DNA of 7,777 nucleotides, taken from assembly GCA_005877565.1 (NCBI GenBank), contig VBOK01000139.1, positions 1 to 7,777 of the forward strand, given 5' to 3'. The position numbers and the translations under genes were made by a program. This DNA is from Nitrospirota bacterium (lineage in GTDB: Bacteria > Nitrospirota > Nitrospiria > Nitrospirales > NS-4). A model generated the notes under the pieces. The model ran no database searches, was not told the origin of the DNA, and worked only from the letters and a program-made list of their open reading frames with translations. Position 1 is the stretch's first letter, and each line of letters starts with the position of its first letter. Below, piece after piece: positions 5,253 through 7,777 of this stretch.

Positions 5253-7353
5253 CGAGCCGGTCGTCGACCCGTGGGTCACGTGCTTTTTGACCGGCATGGT
5301 GATCCGCCACTTGGACAGCCTGCCGGGGATTGGTGACCGAATCGATTACCACCGGGTCATTGGGGTGGTGGAGGGGTTCGACCACATCCGTGACCCAAAG
5401 GTCTTCCTCCTCGATCCGAACAACTGGGTCCCGCACGTGGTGCTCCGCGAGCTGATCCACCGCAGCGAGGAAGCGAGCGGGTGCAAGGATGTGACCTACC
5501 GCGCGGCCCTGGCCTACTTCACTTCATCCGACAAGCGGGAGCCGACGCTGATGGAGACCATCGCCCGGTACCTTGATGATGTGGACACGGCCGTCCGCTG
5601 CTCCGGGCTCTGGGCATCAGCCTATAGCAATTACCTCCGCATGCAGGCCTTCGCCCGCCCTGACGAGGCGCACACCCTGTACGTGCTAGTCCGGTTTCTG
5701 CCCCCGGTCGATCCGCAGATCGGGAACAGCCTGCTGGTCAGGGGCAACATCGAGGGGTTCTCCCAGCTCTACCCGTTCGTGGAATCGGCGTCCTGCGAAG
5801 AGCAGTACTCACAACTGCGCCTAGCGACCATTGTCGCCGAGTTCGGTGAGGCCTACGTGCTGAAACCTGAAGGACCCAGGAACGCTCCGACCGCCTGGCT
5901 GATCAAGGAGGGAAAGACCGGCAGAACAGTAGCGACGGCCCGGACGTTCGGGATGGAAGTTGAACCGGCCGCCGGCTGGGAAGAAGGACAAGCCTACGCC
6001 GCTGATCGTCCAGCGAGCCGCTCGAATGAACACCTCCGGGCTCTCCGGATCGAACAGGCGGGTGTGTTGCGCGCCGGGTCGTTGGAGTATGTCTTGCATG
6101 AGGGAACGATCTACGACGCTCCGTACACACGGTATCGTTTCCAGTGGCGGGAGCGTTCCGCGCCCGAGGCGGTGCGGTGGCAAGCGGGCAGTGTGCCGGA
6201 CCGGGCCACCAAGGGCGTGATCTCGCGGCTGCTGTTCGATCACCTGGCTGGATTGCAGGCCACGCAGCGACGGGTGCTCGGGATCATCATCCGCAACCGC
6301 GAGCTGCGTGAGGAGAACAAGCATCTTCGAGAGGAGCTGTACGGGGCAACGGAAACGGGAGGGTTGGTGGGCAAGAGCCGCCCCATGCAGGACCTGTTCG
6401 GTCTCGTGCGGAGCGTCGCGCAGTCCGACGTTACCGTGCTGATCACCGGTGAGACTGGAACCGGCAAAGAACAGACAGCGCGGCTGATCCACCAGCTCAG
6501 TCCGCGGCGGGCCGGACGGTTCCTCGCGATCAATTGCGGTGCGCTGGCGGAAAACTTATTAGAATCCGAGCTCTTCGGGCACGAGCGGGGCGCCTTTACC
6601 GGGGCCGTGACGCAGAAGAAGGGAAAGTTCGAGCAGGCCAACGGCGGCACGCTTTTCCTGGATGAGATCGGCGAGATCTCACCGGCCATGCAGGTGAAGC
6701 TCTTGCGGGTCCTGCAGGAACGGGAGCTCCAGCGGGTAGGCGGTCACGAGGACATCAAGGTGGACGTCCGGATCATCGCCGCCACCAACCAGGATCTGCA
6801 AGCGCTCGTCGCCGAGCGGAAGTTCCGCCAAGACCTGTTCTACCGGCTCAATGTCTTTCCCCTCCACATCCCGCCGCTCTGGGAACGGGTCGAGGACATC
6901 CCGCTGATCGCCCAGCGCCTGCTTGACCGGCATGCCACAACGCAGAAGAAAGCCGTCAAGGGGTTGACCGGCGAAGCTCTCGAGGTGTTGGTCCGCTATC
7001 GCTGGCCCGGGAACATCCGCGAACTGGAGAACGTCATCGAGCGCGCCGTCGCCCTCGCCGGGCCGAAAACCGCCATGGTCGGGCCCGACCTCCTGCCGCC
7101 GTTCATCCGCGAGGCGCCCGAAACCATCTCCGCCCGAGGGTTCGACGATCTCATGGACCGGGTCGAGTGGCCGCTCATCGTCCAGGCGGTCAAGAATGGG
7201 CACGGGCTCACCGGCCTCATCAAGCGCATTGAATGGGCGCTCATCCGGCGTGCCATCAAGGAACATGCAGGCAACAAGACAGCCGCCGCCCGACTGCTGG
7301 GCCGGACCTACCGCTGGTTGCGCAAGGTCGAGACGGAGAGACCGGGTGATTGA
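5233..7353 (+). CDS. Sigma-54-dependent activator with long unrecognised N-terminal sensory region
   Basis: Cytoplasmic enhancer-binding protein of 706 residues. The N-terminal region, about 350 residues, has no receiver and no domain I can name. It is soluble-looking, with segments such as FLLDPNNWVPHVVLRELIH (58-76), EYVLHEGTIYDAPYTRYRFQW (285-305) and cysteines at 17, 84, 123 and 188. A short coiled coil (about 354-371, RNRELREENKHLREELYG) links to a complete AAA+ domain (about 377-615): Walker A GETGTGKE (406-413), GAFTGA (453-458), Walker B TLFLDEIGE (473-481, D477/E478), FRQDLFYRLNVFPL (531-544) and WPGNIRELEN (591-600). A Fis-type HTH follows (about 665-700, GNKTAAARLLGRTYRWL). The layout matches ligand-controlled activators such as the XylR/DmpR class, but I cannot assign that N-terminal family. 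The start is uncertain: the ATG overlaps the previous gene by 20 bases with no clear ribosome site, suggesting coupled translation. Alternatives are TTG 5287, ATG 5296 and GTG 5299, also without good sites. It overlaps the next gene by 8 bases. Confidence 0.88.
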   Translation: MASTKSDEPVVDPWVTCFLTGMVIRHLDSLPGIGDRIDYHRVIGVVEGFDHIRDPKVFLLDPNNWVPHVVLRELIHRSEEASGCKDVTYRAALAYFTSSDKREPTLMETIARYLDDVDTAVRCSGLWASAYSNYLRMQAFARPDEAHTLYVLVRFLPPVDPQIGNSLLVRGNIEGFSQLYPFVESASCEEQYSQLRLATIVAEFGEAYVLKPEGPRNAPTAWLIKEGKTGRTVATARTFGMEVEPAAGWEEGQAYAADRPASRSNEHLRALRIEQAGVLRAGSLEYVLHEGTIYDAPYTRYRFQWRERSAPEAVRWQAGSVPDRATKGVISRLLFDHLAGLQATQRRVLGIIIRNRELREENKHLREELYGATETGGLVGKSRPMQDLFGLVRSVAQSDVTVLITGETGTGKEQTARLIHQLSPRRAGRFLAINCGALAENLLESELFGHERGAFTGAVTQKKGKFEQANGGTLFLDEIGEISPAMQVKLLRVLQERELQRVGGHEDIKVDVRIIAATNQDLQALVAERKFRQDLFYRLNVFPLHIPPLWERVEDIPLIAQRLLDRHATTQKKAVKGLTGEALEVLVRYRWPGNIRELENVIERAVALAGPKTAMVGPDLLPPFIREAPETISARGFDDLMDRVEWPLIVQAVKNGHGLTGLIKRIEWALIRRAIKEHAGNKTAAARLLGRTYRWLRKVETERPGD
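7335..7338 (+). promoter_or_regulatory. Ribosome binding site that fixes the GTG start at 7346
   Basis: GGAG inside the end of the sigma-54 activator gene, seven bases before the GTG at 7346-7348. The spacing is good and supports GTG, rather than any internal ATG, as the start of the hydrolase. Confidence 0.55.
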
Positions 7354-7777
7354 TTGCCATGTTCACTTGGCGGCGCTCAGGACTACAGACAACGGCTGCT
7401 ACATCTCTCCCAGGCTCCTCAACAGTCCGCTTTTCAGATACCTACGCTGGAAGCATCGCCTGCCGATCGAGGATGCGGCACGGTCCAATCAGAAATACGT
7501 GGAGGGTCTGCTCTTGGAACTCCGCAAGTCCCAGTATGTCAAGAAGGCCGTCCTTCTCGGCATGGATGGCGTGTACGACGCAAACGGCATGTTGGATGCC
7601 GAGAAAACGGAATTTCTGGTCGGCAATGATTACGTCTTGAATCTCGCCCGGTCGTATCCGAATGAATTTCTGCCGGGCGTTTCCATCAACCCGCAGAGAC
7701 GAGACGCGCTTGATGAGTTAGACCGCTGCGTCACGGCGGGAGCTAAGCTGGTCAAGGTCTTGCCCAACACCCAAGGG
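7346..7777 (+). CDS. Amidohydrolase-family metal-dependent hydrolase, N-terminal part (3' end outside window)
   Basis: The frame from GTG 7346 is open for 144 codons to the last base, so only the start of the protein is visible. It begins (M)IDCHVHLA: the HxH pair (H5, H7) right after a short hydrophobic strand is the first metal-binding motif of amidohydrolase-superfamily TIM barrels. Next come GCYISPRLL (18-26), a strand-like AVLLGMDGVYDANG (68-81) with a possible active-site Asp, NEFLPGVSINPQ (106-117), and AGAKLVKVLPNTQG (131-144), which resembles the GxxxVKxxP strand of the amidohydrolase-2 (COG2159-like) group. The later His and Asp metal ligands should lie beyond the window. GTG overlaps the stop of the activator gene (8 bases), with GGAG at 7335, so translation is probably coupled. 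By my count it is about 56% GC, a little lower than the regulator genes. The substrate cannot be inferred. Other plus-strand readings here are short and show no family pattern. Confidence 0.75.
   Translation, partial: MIDCHVHLAALRTTDNGCYISPRLLNSPLFRYLRWKHRLPIEDAARSNQKYVEGLLLELRKSQYVKKAVLLGMDGVYDANGMLDAEKTEFLVGNDYVLNLARSYPNEFLPGVSINPQRRDALDELDRCVTAGAKLVKVLPNTQG

Noticed and set aside
3929..5297. Long minus-strand open frames opposite the NtrC-type regulator
   Set aside because: They are antisense to strongly conserved AAA+ motifs. Their translations have no recognisable motifs and low-complexity composition typical of shadows.
4365..7050. Apparent long repeat between the two activator genes
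   Set aside because: The similarity comes from homologous AAA+ domains (Walker A, GAFTGA, Walker B, sensor II) at the protein level, not from a recent DNA duplication or mobile element.
7350..7640. Two overlapping ATG or alternative-start frames on the plus strand after the activator
   Set aside because: They lack any family motif. The GTG frame from 7346 gives a metal-binding HxH motif, a barrel-like strand pattern, a good ribosome site and no stop to the window end.

Overview
The window is a gene-dense bacterial chromosome segment, roughly 60% GC by eye. It has ATGA or near-zero spacing between genes and only one real intergenic gap. The gene set suggests a free-living Gram-negative-type bacterium that uses sigma-54 regulation and type IV pili or type II secretion: a type IV prepilin peptidase, an NtrB/NtrC-type kinase and regulator pair, a second sigma-54 activator, and a receiver-less 77-residue LuxR-type regulator. 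That combination, and the style of the small LuxR protein, fits Nitrospirota (Nitrospira-like) or a neighbouring phylum. This is an inference from recall, not a search result.

Layout. Positions 1-519 hold the C-terminal part of cysteinyl-tRNA synthetase, cut by the window start. It overlaps the rRNA methyltransferase gene rlmB (516-1295) by ATGA, giving a translation-related housekeeping pair. A small LuxR-type regulator lies on the minus strand (1273-1506) and overlaps the 3' end of rlmB tail to tail. A divergent 194-base gap (1507-1700), partly AT-rich, carries a candidate promoter in each direction.

From 1701 to the window end is one tightly packed plus-strand run, probably a single operon. 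It contains the prepilin peptidase (1701-2477), a two-TM PAS histidine kinase (2484-3878), an NtrC-type response regulator (3888-5252), a second sigma-54 activator with a long unrecognised N-terminal sensory region in place of a receiver (5233-7353), and the start of an amidohydrolase-family metal-dependent hydrolase (GTG at 7346, running off the end). Gaps are 6 and 9 bases, followed by overlaps of 20 and 8 bases.

How the genes may work together. The kinase should phosphorylate the adjacent response regulator, which would then activate sigma-54 promoters elsewhere. Co-location with the prepilin peptidase suggests a PilS/PilR-like link to pilus or secretion genes, although the kinase is not of the classical six-TM PilS form. 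The second activator appears to be controlled by a ligand or by protein contact at its N-terminal region and is translationally coupled to both neighbours. The most interesting points are this activator's unrecognised sensor region, a repeated helix before its C-terminal HTH, and its coupling to an amidohydrolase. No mobile element, CRISPR array, tRNA or rRNA was seen.
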